From Anisakis pegreffii (taxonomy: Eukaryota; Nematoda; Chromadorea; Rhabditida; Anisakidae), in NCBI GenBank assembly GCA_035041965.1, contig JAPYMA010001963.1, positions 1-64,000 on the forward strand: a stretch of 64,000 bases of DNA, written 5' to 3'. Within the stretch, counting starts at the first letter, position 1. Every line of letters begins with the position of its first letter. Positions 40,101 through 55,100 of the stretch are shown one piece after another. The position numbers and the translations under genes were made by a program. A model generated the notes under the pieces. The model was not told the origin of the DNA and ran no database searches. It saw nothing but the letters and a program-made list of their open reading frames with translations.

Positions 40101-43100
40101 GTTATTTTGAGTATGGAATGAGTGGGAATGCGCACCACGAATGCACATGAGATTGCTGGTCGCATAGATCCTCGTATTCGTGATGATATCTTCACAATTG
40201 TTGAGATTCGCATCACAGCCCAATTTCATCCGATTTATTCTCGTTTCATTCAGCACATAATCTTCAACATCAAACTCATCACTCCAAAAGCTATCGAATC
40301 GTTAATTCATTTCAACAAATTGATGCTCTGACTCAACAAAACGCACTATTCTGAATGTTCCATCTGAATCGGCCTTTATGTGATCGAATTTTGAATGGAA
40401 TATAGAAACAAATTTCGAAAATACTCTTTCATTTCATTCTTACAATCATACCACGAGTTGAATGAAGCTATCGTTCAGCCAATCAAAGGACTCTCACAAA
40501 CCTAAGACGATGCGCAGTTCAGTTGATAATTAAATCTTGCTAATTTCAGCTCCCTTCAAAACAGTGAAGGTTCTCAAAGAAAGCGAACAGCTTGCAAAGT
40601 TTACCCGACATGCACTGAATGTCATAAAAGCATTTCGAAGCATATGCTATCACATTATTCGTTTGTACGTTTTGGATGGAATTGATCACGTTTATTTGAG
40701 GACAATTAACTGGTGCGTATTTGTTCTTTTGATGATCTGCAAATATTGAAAACTTTTTAGCATTTCTCAGTCAACTATTAAAGCAATAAATTTTGAAACG
40801 CTGTGTGCATAAGCAGTCTTTTCAGAAAAGGCTATGCTATCAAAGTCATGGATGGAACTAACATGCTTCTGTGCTGTTCAATCAATTTATCTGAACATTA
40901 AAAGAAACTTATTTGTTTGATGAAAATGGGACAAAATTCGTGTTTCTTTTATAGGAATGGAAGTATCGATATTCATTAACTTTGACTCTTGCAAATTTAT
41001 CATGCTAATCACATCATACAAACTGGTTGCGTGTGCAACCCATTGCAAAATTAATGATCTCACTATCAGTTAGACGATTTAATTGTCCAAAATATGGGAA
41101 TTCATTCTGTTTTGCTGTCGAGAAACGCAGAACCCTCATTGTGAGATTCGAACAGTTCATTGTATTATGTGGAATAATTCTAATTTTATCGAAACGAAGC
41201 ACTGTAGACAAAACGTTAAGATGATAAATGCTGATACGATTAAATTGGGAGTGTTACCCTCAGTGCAAACCAAATCATCGATATTATCCATTACGAAAGT
41301 TGAATATTTTTGCTGCCATTTACCATTCTTCTGACATACCATACTAACATAAGTTGAGCTCGATTGACTATTGATCATGATGGATCCTCAAATAAATTCC
41401 CATTTGAAGTGAAGAACATCTGAGTGATTATCGCTAGAGCACCAGAGTACCCTCTTGTCATTTCTAGTCATCATATACATGTGGCAATCATTTTCTGGTG
41501 TTGCTAGGAGCCATTTCAAATAAATTCACCTCTCAAACATTTCACGTCAATTTGACAGTAGTGTGGCTGTCGCTTTTGACCCGTACAACGCCTTCGTTTT
41601 CGAATCGTTTTTGTTGGATCACTCGTTAACTGACCACCCTCACAACCTCCCAGCAAACCTGGTGTACCTGGAATGAATTACTCCTGAATGATTCAGTCAT
41701 AGAATAGGTGGCTGGATAACCAAATAAAAAATGACTGATAAGATGAAAAGAAGTAATTTTGAACAAATTGAAACCGTGGATGCTCTCTTATATCAGCTGT
41801 CCCCATGCTCGGTGCTCCATTACTTCCTTCCATTGTCTAACAAGCCGTCATTATCCTGTCCTCTCCCTCCCCCCCCGTTCCGCTACAATAATTTACAATT
41901 CCCGCACATACCTTCGGAGCTGATTTCCCGATCCCCTCCATTACCAGCTGACACCCCGAAATTACCCAAAAAATGGGTAATTCCCCTTCTACGGGAAGCC
42001 CTCCCGTGTATTCTGATTTGCTTAAATATGACAGCTGTTCACCTGGTTTGCATATCATGATATTAACATCCGTCACAGTACTGTACGATACGCTCTCTCT
42101 CCAATTGCCGTCTTTGCCACATAGCAACGCCACGTGACTAACTTTGAAAGCATTTGTTTCAACCACGTATCCTGCAGGAAAAACCAGTGGAAAACATCGA
42201 TCTGTAGCCATTGGTAGATTCATAATGATTAGTTTGCTAGATACCGAACACTCAGACCTACTTTCGTCGAACACGGAAGCTTATAGGCGATGTGGATGTG
42301 CTACTGATCATCCTATTACCAACTATTGCGAGACTTCATTAGGAGACATCGTAGTCGATGACAGGTAATGTTACTGAGCATTAGATGGGTGAGATTATTT
42401 GAAGTTTTACATCAAAAAATGAAAGTCTCAAATCTGTTGATTGCAATTTTCAAAGCGATCGATGAGAATGCGCATTGAAAACGGTGAACGGTCATGGAAT
42501 GAATGACTATATTACCATCAGAGCACTGAACACTGTATTGGCATCCAAAGTTATCGGACGATGGATTACACGCTGTTGATTTACGGACAATCATTTCGGG
42601 AGTATTCTTCAAATAGTTCGGATCACATGTGCTCTTTGAGGTGATTGTTCCATGGGGCGGTATTGCAGCTAAAATTATTCAATTCCTTTTCAGTGGTAAT
42701 ACCAATTTGATTGCTTATCATCGCGCAGAGTTGCTGCCATAATCTGATAGGAGCATTGTTTCAGATGAATGATCGGAAAGTGAATTTATGGGTTTGAGCT
42801 TCGAGTGAGTGCGAAATCCAACAAGAAGAATAGGGAAAGAATTCGAATTTGGCGAGGATTCTATCTGCTATTCAAATTGTTAAGCATAGTCGGGAAATAA
42901 CGAGAAGGATGGCGAGACATCTGAGTAGAATATGGGAAAGAAATGAATTGCGATATTCAAAGATTACATCGTTTGCATTGCAACACATTAACATCCTCAA
43001 ACAAATAATCATACGTCTTGATTCGCCATTTCCCATTCCTTTCACAAATAACACTCAATTTACTCCAGCTTTCACGATACCAACTAATTTGGGTTCCTGA

Positions 43101-46100
43101 AATAACCAACAAATAGAGATAAGATTGGTGTTTTTCTGAGCCAAATCCAAAAATAGACTGTGAATGATTCGTTATCATTTGAAGTGATAACCAGGTGAAC
43201 AGGTGATATCCATCTGACAATAAGGCGGTTGTTTCGTTTTTCCCGTACACCTTCTGCGCATATGAACAGTTCTATTCGCAATGTTTTTGACATTTTCCGA
43301 TTTGCACACTTCTCGATCCTTTGGTTTTCCTTGAATGATCAATGAACAAACAATCAGAAGTGATCAATATAGATTATTGTAGATCATGTCAGTTGATAAG
43401 TATTGAAAACACAACGCGATCTATGAGTGAAATTTAGGAATGATTTTGCTAAATAGTGATCTGATTAGCTTTCGAATAAATTATTAGAATGATGTTTAAT
43501 AGCCGAGACAATGTAAAATTCCATTTGCGAGTTGTCCAATTAGTTAAAACTGATATTCGTTAAAAGTGATAAACTGATACAAAAATGTCGTTTGAAGGAG
43601 TGAATTTACCCGGTTTGCACGAAACAATATCGATATTTTGGAGGAACGTGTTGGTGTCGGTGTCGAACCACTCCCCGCTAGCATCACAAACCAGATGCAC
43701 ATGGCTTGCTTTTGTCTCATTCATTGTGATCACATAGCCTGCGATGCAAATGAGAAATTTTAAAAATTCGACCGATTTATATTTCTTAAAGTGGTAATTT
43801 CATTCAGTTCCGATCTAAGGTCTCATTGTCTGACGATTAAGAAAGAGGGAAATGATTTGAGTGGATAAAAACCCGATAAGTTTAGATGTTGCATGACCAA
43901 AAAGTTTTTCGATGTAGATCGAATCGCTGTCGCATTGCATATCGACGTGAACAAGGAATGAATATGTTCGGTCGTCTGCACACATATTGTTCGCTGAATT
44001 ACAAGAAAAAATTACGGAACCATGCTGAAAGGAACATACCGTCGTTGCATTCCACCTTTTGTGCACAGTTTGCTTGGTTTGTTTGATTGCAATTGGATGA
44101 TTCCCATATAAAGTGGGCATTGTCACGATCCACCGTTAAGTGCTTGCATGAAGCTTCTAAAAATGTCAATGATCGGCATGAAATTTATGACTACTGAACT
44201 ATGAAAGAATGCAGCTAGGATAGGAGCCGAAACTGTGCTTCAACTTCCCGGAGCAGTATTTTACAAAACTAGAATTCCAGATCGTATACGATCAGAAGGA
44301 ACGCACTTTTTGGTACACATTGTAGTAGATTGAAGCTTTCAATGAATTTGTAAACTTTCTTCAATGACCATTTTCCGTTCGAATGACAGACAATACTTGC
44401 GCTAGCCAGGAACATATTATGTACGCTTATGCTGAATCCTGAAAGAAAAGCAATAGTATAAATTTGGCCTTCTCACGGTTGGTACGAAACGTAATCGATA
44501 TATATATATGGGTGTTCTTTTTCCATTGAATGAATTCATAAAGTTTAAGATACCATTTGCACAACGAAGATCATACTGACAGAATATGGGTTGATACATC
44601 GAATTAGCAATACAACGGCGTCGCGATTTCATGATAGCTGGCTGACTATTGCTGACTGGATGGAATGATGGACACTTGACTTCTCCGTAGTCTGGCCACA
44701 TCGGAAGCGATGGTGATACGCCTCTGGCTAAAGCATATAGGTGTGCCTGGTGGGCATGATTAGTAAATTCCTGAATCCTTTTGAGTGATTCTATGAAAAA
44801 CAAAAACTTTTTGAATCTTCATTAACTACTATTACATCAGTCATTCAGAATGCAACGATAATTTGCAGTTTGCATTTTACGACATCGATTCCAATTTATG
44901 TGTTATCAATGAATCGAAAATCGCATAAAGCATGATTCACTTCTCCAAGTTGCTCTGATTATCTAATGAATACAAAACGAATCTGTGCTCCAACAACGCA
45001 CATTCGAAACGTTGAACTGAATTTGTCGCCGTAAGTGGTACGAAATAAGCATAAAACAGCAATGGATATATGAACAAGAACGACAAAATCATGAATAATT
45101 CACACTAATGTAACCTTTCGATTAGTCTATTTTTTTTTCATTTGCTAAAGACCAGATTTAGTAGTTAGAGATCGTACGTAAAACAATTCAGTGAAATGCT
45201 AGATGACTCTCAAGTGAAAAATCGTTGTTGATGGTGGGTAAAACAGCCTGTCAACACGATCGAACATAGTTTTCAAATGCGTAAAAAAGATGTCGAACGA
45301 GGCAACATTCATAAGATATCATGACGCGAAATTATTCATATTGTTTGAATCAAGTTTGTTGAATTACGAAGGTGACAGATTACATTGTGACTTGTTCAGC
45401 GAAATCACGATTCACGATTCGCAATGTGTCGGATGTCAATCGTGCATGGATGGCAATATCCGTTTACAGAATGAATGTCAAATGATTGATATTATCACCA
45501 ATTTATTCGATCAATTTTTCAATTCGGGTCGATTTAAATAATACTGTCCAATGGTGAGTACATATTAATGAGTGGGATTCAAACATAGTCATTATTGTCA
45601 CAATTTGAATTGCTCATAACTCAATTCACACAATAACGCAAATTTGACGTGTTTTAACATGAAACTATGTGTACTGAAGTAATCTCACTGGATTTGGAGT
45701 AATTTAATTTCACATCTACACGTGTATTTGTTCAAATATACGTGTAGATATGATCGTGAGAGCTGAAAATCGTCATTGAATGCGAAAAGCTCCGCCAATG
45801 CTTAAAGTGATCGATGATGAACTATTAAAAATGCAACCAATTTAATGCGCATTAATGATGATCATAGGGTGTGTGTCAAAGACGAGACATCTTATGATTT
45901 CAAAATTTTATAAATATTCGCATTCAAAAGCCATCAGCTTCACCTGGAATACATGCCAAATTGCTTATATTCGTTATCGGATCTGAAGTCGCTTGGTCGA
46001 TCCACTGACCATTGAGTGAACACTTGATTTGGATTGTTGCCTTTGTCGTTATACTTAGTTTGTAGCCTGAATAACAGTTCGATTCATTCAATCGCTAGGC

Positions 46101-49100
46101 ACTTCGTTCAATACGGACCGTAGCAAGCCATCGCTGGATCAGGAGATGTTCGTCTCAAACTCGAACTCACTAATTTGCAAATTAGGAAATTCGAACGTTA
46201 CTTTCCTGAACCCATTTCACGGTGTCTTTTAAATACTCACATGAAAATGCAATGAAAATAAATTCAAGCAGTTTTATTCGATCAACATCAATACACTGTT
46301 CGGTGCACTTCAACCGAAAATGAAATGAATTTGATTACGAGCCTATGTGTACGGTGAAGCAGTGATCGTTATTAAGTGATCTAACTACCTGTTTCACAAT
46401 CGACTCGAATCGAGCATCCAGCCGCCTCATTCATACTGTTATTACAAAGCTCATTTCTAAACACAGTTTTTGTGTCATCATCGCTTAATTTCGGTAGACC
46501 ACATGAAGCGGTTGAATCTGCATGCCATTCCCATCTATCGAAGGGCATGTTCATCTGTAAAGCATATTCCAACAAAACTGTGAATAAAACTGACACTGAT
46601 TTAGGTGATAACAACGAAACCAAATCGAATTTAGCTAAAGGCGCAATGAAAACATTACGAACATTCGGATTGGGGAAGAACGGATCGGTCGTTGAACCAC
46701 CCTGAAATGACTGACACCTCATCGGCTCGATTTTACAAATGATTAAAATTCAGATGTAATGCTCTTCAATTAAACTCCAGGCAACGACAAGCACTTTGTC
46801 ACATTTATTTTTTATGTAGAGACAGATGGCATGACTGAACTGCTTCTATGCTTATACGTTCGCTTTTGATGTGTCGTAGATCATAAACTTTCTCCTATAA
46901 GCGAAAGCGTTGGCCTAAACCCTCGTTAAAGTACTCCGATATTACTTTTTAAATTACCATGTTTTTTAGTAACTTTGTGAACGTCAACTATTTCTTAAGT
47001 TTCGAAAGGGACTTTTTTGTTTAATTTCTCAATATTCCCGTTCGTCCAATTGACAAAATAAAATATCACCTTGATACAGTTCATTAATTTCACGTTAGTT
47101 TCACCAGTTTCAACATTCATATAAGACGACGTTGCTCCATTGCACTTCAACTTGAGTTCACTCTTCTGGTTCGTATTCATGAAGTACATATCTACAAGAA
47201 AACTTTTCGGCAAAACCCTTTAAAATTTCTCAATAATCCTGGGAATATATAGATGAAATAGATAAAATGTGCTTGCAATGAACACATTATCATTTCATGT
47301 CGAGTAAACAAATTCCGTGCAGTTTTAGAAAAATGGTTAAATGCTTTGAAGATTCAGTAAGATATCAAATGTACTGATCTTGTTCGTTTTTTGCGCTGCC
47401 ATAAACCAGTGATGAACATTTTGAGCAACGGAACTATAAAAATAACCCAAAAAATTGTATATTTCCAATATTGAGAATATCTCTAGGAAACCAATGTATT
47501 TTTAATACTCACTTGGATATTTGCATTTGAAGACATACTGACCATCGAATGGAACAATATAGTTTGGCTTCCCTTTGAAATCAAATAAACGCCATGGTTT
47601 CTGAAAACAAATCTCGTTCAGTTGAACCATTACAAAAAACAATAGCGGTTTTGCGTGCATCTCGAATGTCAGTAGTGATCTTCGAATGTGTTGATACGCA
47701 ACTGTCATCACATTTCCACTTTATCCATGCTCGGGTTATTTTTCATTCTATGATCCATTTGAATCTCACATTGAAATGTTTGAAAATTTATTGAAAGTGT
47801 TATAAAGTAACCTGTTCCATAACAACCGAATCCGGAATATCTTCAATGGCAAAACAAGCATTCGTGCAGCTATCCTCCTTGGCATTTTGACTGGTGCGTA
47901 TGAGCTGATCACTTGGAACTTTGCAATAGAAGCCGTGTTCATCAGGCTCTTCGACTTTTACGTCAACTGTTAGGTTAGAAGCTGCTGAAAAACTGGAAGC
48001 GCTTAGAGATGCAAAGCTTTGAAACTTGAAACGATGACACTTTCGACCGATCCTTTGGAACTGTAGCAATTTTACAGTAATATTGAGCTCATAATGAAAG
48101 AAAACTTCAACAGTTCTCACGAAAAAAAATCATCAAGAATTGAATGATGAATAGGTTTCATAATGATTACCGGCAACACATGACATTTCAACGCCATTTA
48201 TTCGCACGTTAAGATTCCATTTATTCGTATTTCGGTCAGTGTTATCGTTTACAAGCGGTCGTTGAATACATCCAAGTGTGCAACTCATCGCTGTCGTGAT
48301 TGACGCTTCGAACTGATCAACCCATCCGCTACCATCACTGCGGCATGTGAGCTTTTGATATCCGTCTTTGAGGTAATTCATATTCGTCGGATATTGCTGT
48401 GGTACTGAAATTTTTACAAACAAATGCTCTTATGCAAACGAATGAAGAATGGCTTATGTGAAAGGAGCGACATTCATTTGTGTGGTTGTTTTGAATGTGT
48501 TCCATTCTTTTGAAATTACTTTTGAATTTTTTTCATTGAATTTCTCGTTGCTCAGAATACATTTTGCATCCTGTATCTATACAAAAAACTAACGGATAAT
48601 CCAAAATCCTTATCATACGTAATCAATGAATCATAGGATTTATTGGTGCGGTCGAGAATTCTTTCATCACGGAGTACTCGATAACAAAGATACTTGCAAA
48701 AAACTTGTCCGATTGAAAGTTCTCTGGGCGCACTTCTCTGTCAACACTTTCGAAAATTCATTCCGAAAAATTATCTTATCAATGCGTAGGAGGCCGAACA
48801 GTGTTTTCAATGAGGACGCTAACTGAAGAGCGAACATCCAACAAGAGCGTCGCCTACCAGTAGGACACATGACTTTGACAATGCATCCAGCTGCGAAGAT
48901 ATCTCCAGACTGAACACATCCTTCCACTACGACAGTCATATCGCTTCGTTGACTGATTTGATGACATCCTTTCAGTTCTTCACAAGGCTCGATCTGTGCT
49001 TCTGTTGACCACGTATCCAAATCGTAATACGTATGAGTTACGCCATTGCACTGCAGCGCTTGACGACCTTTCTGTGACCAAACTGTTCCACTCCGATATG

Positions 49101-52100
49101 CGAAACCTTAAACACACTGATGAAAGTGTTTCAAGATGCGCATGCTGGAGTCGAAATGAGGCTGAAACCCACCTGGTTTGCACTTGAATACGTACGGCTT
49201 TGACATGAACGCATACATTTGACCGCTGTGTTTAAATTCATAAGGGCTCTGTAATATTATGAATCATGTAACACTTTCCGTTATTGACCATGTGAACAGT
49301 ATTCCAGATTTTTCAAAGCGCTAAACAAAATTATCGAATTGCACTAAATTTCTGCATATCTCACCATTCATCAGGTGATAACTGACATAGGAACTAGGAG
49401 AAAACGCATTAGAGTAAAACGATTCCTCAATAATTCGTTTCATGATTCTCTCTAGATGCGGCAGCATTATCCAATGTGAGTGAAACATTGCGAAAGTAAA
49501 AAACACTATGATACCTTGAATATTTCAACACCTTTAGGCAATTTCGTGATTGCAGCACAACACTGTGCACAACTATCGTCAAAAGTTATTGTGGTTGACG
49601 ATCTACCATCATGGGTTTTGCTATCAGTGCAATAAAATGAGTTCAAATTCTCGATAATCGTTTCAGAGTTGCGCGTTAGATCGGTTACAGAGTGTTCTGT
49701 AAAATAGCCACAAAACATTCAATAGAACAAAAGAGAACACTTTTATAACTCTCCAATCTTTGAGAGAGCAGTCTGAAGGGAGCTTTTCTTGCGGAATAGT
49801 TTTAGAGTAATTTTAAGCCATTGCCCTTAATGAATCTTGTAACTCAGTGGGAAACAACAACAATTTTAGACTATCGAATGGATCGATCGATCTTTTTGGT
49901 AATTGTTTTAAGTCTGTGAAATGATCTACGTACATGATGAGTTGGAGAAGAAGTCGATTAAAACATCAAATCAACTGACTCATTGTGCATTCAGCAGTGG
50001 CGCCGTCAGGTAAAACGTAGACAGTGTTTTGATTGGTGATAACGCTATTCTGGTTGGTGTTTGTGCTCACGAATTTACTTGGTGAAATACAGCCCTTCGT
50101 GCAATTCAGTGCTATTTTAATGACTCTGTTGAACTGATCCGTCCAACCAGTCCCGCTTGGACCACATCTCAACTGCTGTGTCACAACTTTCAAATACGAC
50201 TCCTCCGGATAGTGTCCTTGAACAACAACACATTTACAACTTATGTAAAAAGAAAACAATTATATGTTATCATTAGTCGCTAATGGCAAATATGCACGTG
50301 AAGATCAACAACTTTAATGAAAATATTACAGCTACATGATAACATTTGGGCATAACGGACGTGATGATTAGGAATACTTTGTATTCGCTGAAGTGAATTC
50401 ATCTGTTTTACTGCAGAAGTGCTACTAGGAAGGTAACTTATACCTGGTTTGCACTGTACACTGATCATACATCCAGTCGAGTAGAAATCACCATCCTTGT
50501 TACATTCTTGAACGCTTACTTGAGTTGTTTGACTGTTTTGGATAATTTCCTTAAGATTACACACCATTCAATCGTTCATTCAATCCATATCAAACGAACA
50601 GTCATTCTCAATAAAGTCGCTGAACGAGGCATCATCAAATTTAGGTGAGCCGATAATATATTGAAAACGATTTGAGTTTGGACAGTTAGTCCAGTGGTTC
50701 TCATGGGGGGAAGGATGAAATTACCCGTTTTGGGTAAACTTGGAAAAGTCAAGGAATAATGGAGAGATCGGGAAATTAATATTTCGTGCAGTTGTCATGT
50801 TATGATAGAACGCCACTGTGATGGTGTCTTTTAACCCGGATTTGTAAATGCGGTTAGTTGATGGCAACACTCTTCATTCTCCTATTTTTCCGAGTATTAT
50901 TAGCTTGTAAAGACCCAACAGGGTTTTCATTCTTTTTCTTGCTTCCACAATCGCTTTCATAGCTTTTATCATCAAAGTGTTCTCTTTTGCTAATTTCTCA
51001 TTCATTTCACTCAACAATTAAAGTCAAATTCTCATTCTATCAAATACACTCTAAAATTGATCATTTGTCTGTCGAACGTTGTCGAGCAATAATATTCGAT
51101 TGCTGTGTTGTTGATTTCGGCTGGCAACACTCGTCAACGTATCAAGTAAAGAGTATATGCTACTGAATGAGAAATTGGTTCGAACTGTGAAGTGAAATGA
51201 GACGAAGTGAATGAGAAAAACTCATCAAGAGAACGATATTCGCATCTAATAGCTATGAGAGTGAATAGAAGACATCTGAAAAGAATGAGAATCCATCTAG
51301 ATCAGTTTGAAGTGAGCTCGTGATAGGACAATAGCTTTTCATGTAATCATAACCGATTGCAGGAATGAGCAACACCACGGTATGGGACACTATTTTCATT
51401 CACGCCGTCAAGAGATTTCTGGACCGGTTTTCTGTTTGTTACTGACTTTATACGTTGAAGTAGTATGTTCTTTTATCAGTGAGGGGGAGGGGTGACGGCG
51501 GCCTGCCAGATCATTAAAAGGTGTAATGGAGCACCCGAACGTGGGAACCACTGAGTTAGTTGGAATCTTAAACGACGAGTTCGCTAACTCAATTAGTATG
51601 CCTAGGACTTCAGTGCTAAAAGACAGACTTTGTAAGGAAGTTGCTTCACCTTACACTCATTGGCATTCGGTGGTCTGACGCATTGCTCAGGTTGCGGATC
51701 AGTCGATCGCGATTCAACGTCTTCATACCGTCTCGTATCACCATTACACATTATCGTTTGCTTCTTACTCTCAAGATGTGCTGATCCTTGTGCGTATACA
51801 TATCCTTTAATAGGGTCAATGTTGATGCCGTCATTCGTACAAAAGTCATTGCTAGTCCAAACATAAACTCGAACAAGAAATTCACTTCCGAGAGGACATG
51901 TTTTCCTGATAGCTCAGTCGCAGAATTGCATTTTACACTGAACTTTTCGCTCATATGTAACTCAACCAAATTTAGGAGAACCGATATTTGAGAGCATCTG
52001 ACTTCGAATGTTCATATGAAACCAGGAGATATTCATACGAAAAAGATTTCTTGTATCCCCTTCAAGTAAACAGATAGGTATTCACTGAGATGCGTGATCA

Positions 52101-55100
52101 AATTTCCGGAATTGTCAAATTCGAAAGAATAAAGCTCTGCAATGTGTAGAGTATCGAATTACATGCAGATTTTCGAACGCTCCGATTGAGAAACAGAGGA
52201 TTTCTTGCTAGCAACAGTGGGTGGTTCATACGAGCAGACTATAAAAAGGATTGGAATTGAAAAATGAATTCTGCTGAATTCATTACGAAAAATAAAATGC
52301 AAGAATGTGATTTTGCTTCTTTTCATTGCTTCCGAGTAGTTTTAATGGATCATCTCATTAAAGCGCTTTACATAGCGGGACATCTTACTGCAGTCAAGAG
52401 ACATAAAATTAGAGCACTAATAAAATTTTATTATTCTTCGACAGATTTAATTGCGAACAATTTGATGGCTGCACGATATATGCGATATTTTATATGCATC
52501 TCCCCCAGAACACGACTAAGAATGCAATCACCTGGTTTACATTGGTAGACAAACGCTGTTTTGCCAAGAGCGTATTGCTCGCCGCGATACGTGAAGAAAG
52601 TGGCATTCTGAAGAGAATTATAACCAGTTGAATGTATTTCCACTGGATGAAAATCTTTTCTTGCGTTAGAAGCTGAATGGGTTGTTTTGCAGAGTTGTGA
52701 GTGCATGAGAAATGTGCAAAAAACATAGAATTGCTCATGCGCAGCAGTCGACTCACAGCAATATTCCTCAATGTTTCTTGACCCATAACGCATTTGAAAT
52801 AACGCACTCGTTGACAAAGTTACGCACACCGAGCAAAAAAAGACAAGAAAGGTTCACTTACTTGCACGAGCACAGCATTCTTAGGTGTTGGTATTCGCAA
52901 AAGAGGGCAAATACCCGTACACGCATCATCGATAATGTCGATATTTTCCGTGTTACCACTCTTCCAATTACGACTCCCACCAACACACTTCACCGATTGA
53001 CGTCTGTTTTGCTCGGAAGTTGCTGTCCACACGTATCCTGAAATGCATCAACTCCAATTTTTCGCGCAGAAAATGCAATGTTTCGCCATATAATCCTATT
53101 GATTAAGCTCCTTTACCATCTTAAACTACTTCTCAATTGCCGTGTCTCTAAACTACAGTCGTCTTCTCCATGTCCCATCAACGAACAGTTATGCCTTTAA
53201 TAAGTTAACAAACCTTCTTTACAGGATACATCAACTGTACCGCCGGGCAGTACGTAAACAAAGTTATTGACAGTGATTCGACTGCTTGAATTGCGAGTCA
53301 CTTCAATTTCACGATTCGTTGATGACGGTTCTAAACACGCCGGCACACACGTGAACTCCTCAATCACAATTGATCCACTTTGATCAACCCAATTGTAGCC
53401 ATTTTGACATGTGAGCTGTTGCAGTCCACTAGACAGATGGTTTTGACTGCTCGGAATGAATCCTAAAAGGGGGTGTTTCACGGAATTGAAATCGTTCTTT
53501 GCATAACATATTGATATGGTAATAACAGTTCAGTTTATGCGTTCAATGAAAACTGAAATTACCCTCAGAGTGCTCTCAGTAAATCAAAGGATATGAGATG
53601 TGAATAGGAAATAATGTGCTGAAGTTTGCGTACCTGATGCACATTTCAGTGTCACAGTACAACCGTCAGTATTTGCATTCGGACAACTTCGTTGTTCGAT
53701 CAACACATTCTGTTGCACCACAATATCTCTGCAACCGGGCCCGGTCTTCTTGACACATGGCACAACACTGTGATATTGATGCTTGCCTGATGTCATCCTG
53801 TTTCTGGTGATATCAATATACTGACCATTTGGTCCACAAACTACCTTTTGCATATTGTCGACCGCAAATGTTTCATTATTAAAGTAATAACCTGCAATTG
53901 GGAAATATATCGTCAAAGTTATTTACTCATTCGAATCTATATGATCAGGTGCTATGAAACGTAAGCTAAATGTTTTCTCGTATTACATTCGTATTAAGGA
54001 TGGTTGGTATGCATGCTGACCATACAACTAAGAAATACAAATGATGCAAATCCGTTATTTTCCTTTTTCATTACATGAACTTAAGATTGCATGAAAAGCG
54101 CATGGTTTATGTGAAAGAGTGAAATTCGCAACCTTCCTTGCATCTGATGGAGTATTCACCACCTTCGACGACTCTCATTGAACCATCGATTTCGAATGAA
54201 GCTGCTTGCTGCAAGTAGGGCGGCTTTATGCAATGCAATTTTCGAAACTGCCTTTGAAACCAAGAGCTTATATGGAAAATTGGGTATTTGTTCAGGTATA
54301 GAGGATACTATTTATCTCGCAGCGTAGATGTGTTTAAATTCTTTCGTTTCGTTCGTTTCGACTCTATTGTTTGGAAGTGATTTAAAGGCGATCGATGATA
54401 AAAGGCGTTGAATGTGGCATAATATCACTTGTAACATTATGAATCCTTCTTGTCGATCGATCACTTCACACGTGGCCTTACACGATTCACCAGGCCACTG
54501 GACATTGGTGCCAGATTCCAAATGAAGCCATCCCACGTTACCACCTTCACATCTGTATTCTTTCGTTTTTTGTGTTTCCTCTACTTTTTGTGTTTCCTCC
54601 ACACTAATTGTACCTAAAATGACCAATCGAAAATGGAAAAGATCATACACAATCTCAGGAAGCCTTGTGAGCCACCTGGAAAGTGGAACTGAAATAGAAA
54701 ATACCATTGAAACGTTTGAGTAACTAGGAACTAACCTGGTGCACATTTGATTGTCATTGTTGAGCCAGGTTGATAGAAATATTTATCACCATTTATAACC
54801 CATATTTGATCTGATTTTATCATAATGCTATTTGTTGTCGATAAGCGTGGGCAAGCTGCTTGACACTGAATGAAATCAGTCACTCTATTGGTCCTCTTGT
54901 CATGCCATGAGGATTTTGCTCCGTCATCCACGCATACCAACTCTTGCGTTCCACTGATTTTGTACGAATCTTGTGTTGCCGCAAAACCTAGAAATTTCTA
55001 TTCAGTTCAGATTCATGAGCCTTTATTTTAGTATGATAAAGAAGAACATTTTCAGCATTGTGTTGTGCATCGTAAAAGCATCATTGGAAATCACATTGCA

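Noticed and set aside
45290..45541. Plus-strand ORF with CVGCQSC-like motif opposite the giant gene
   Set aside because: Single open frame in a long intron of the minus-strand gene; no splice partners, and cysteine spacing could be chance.
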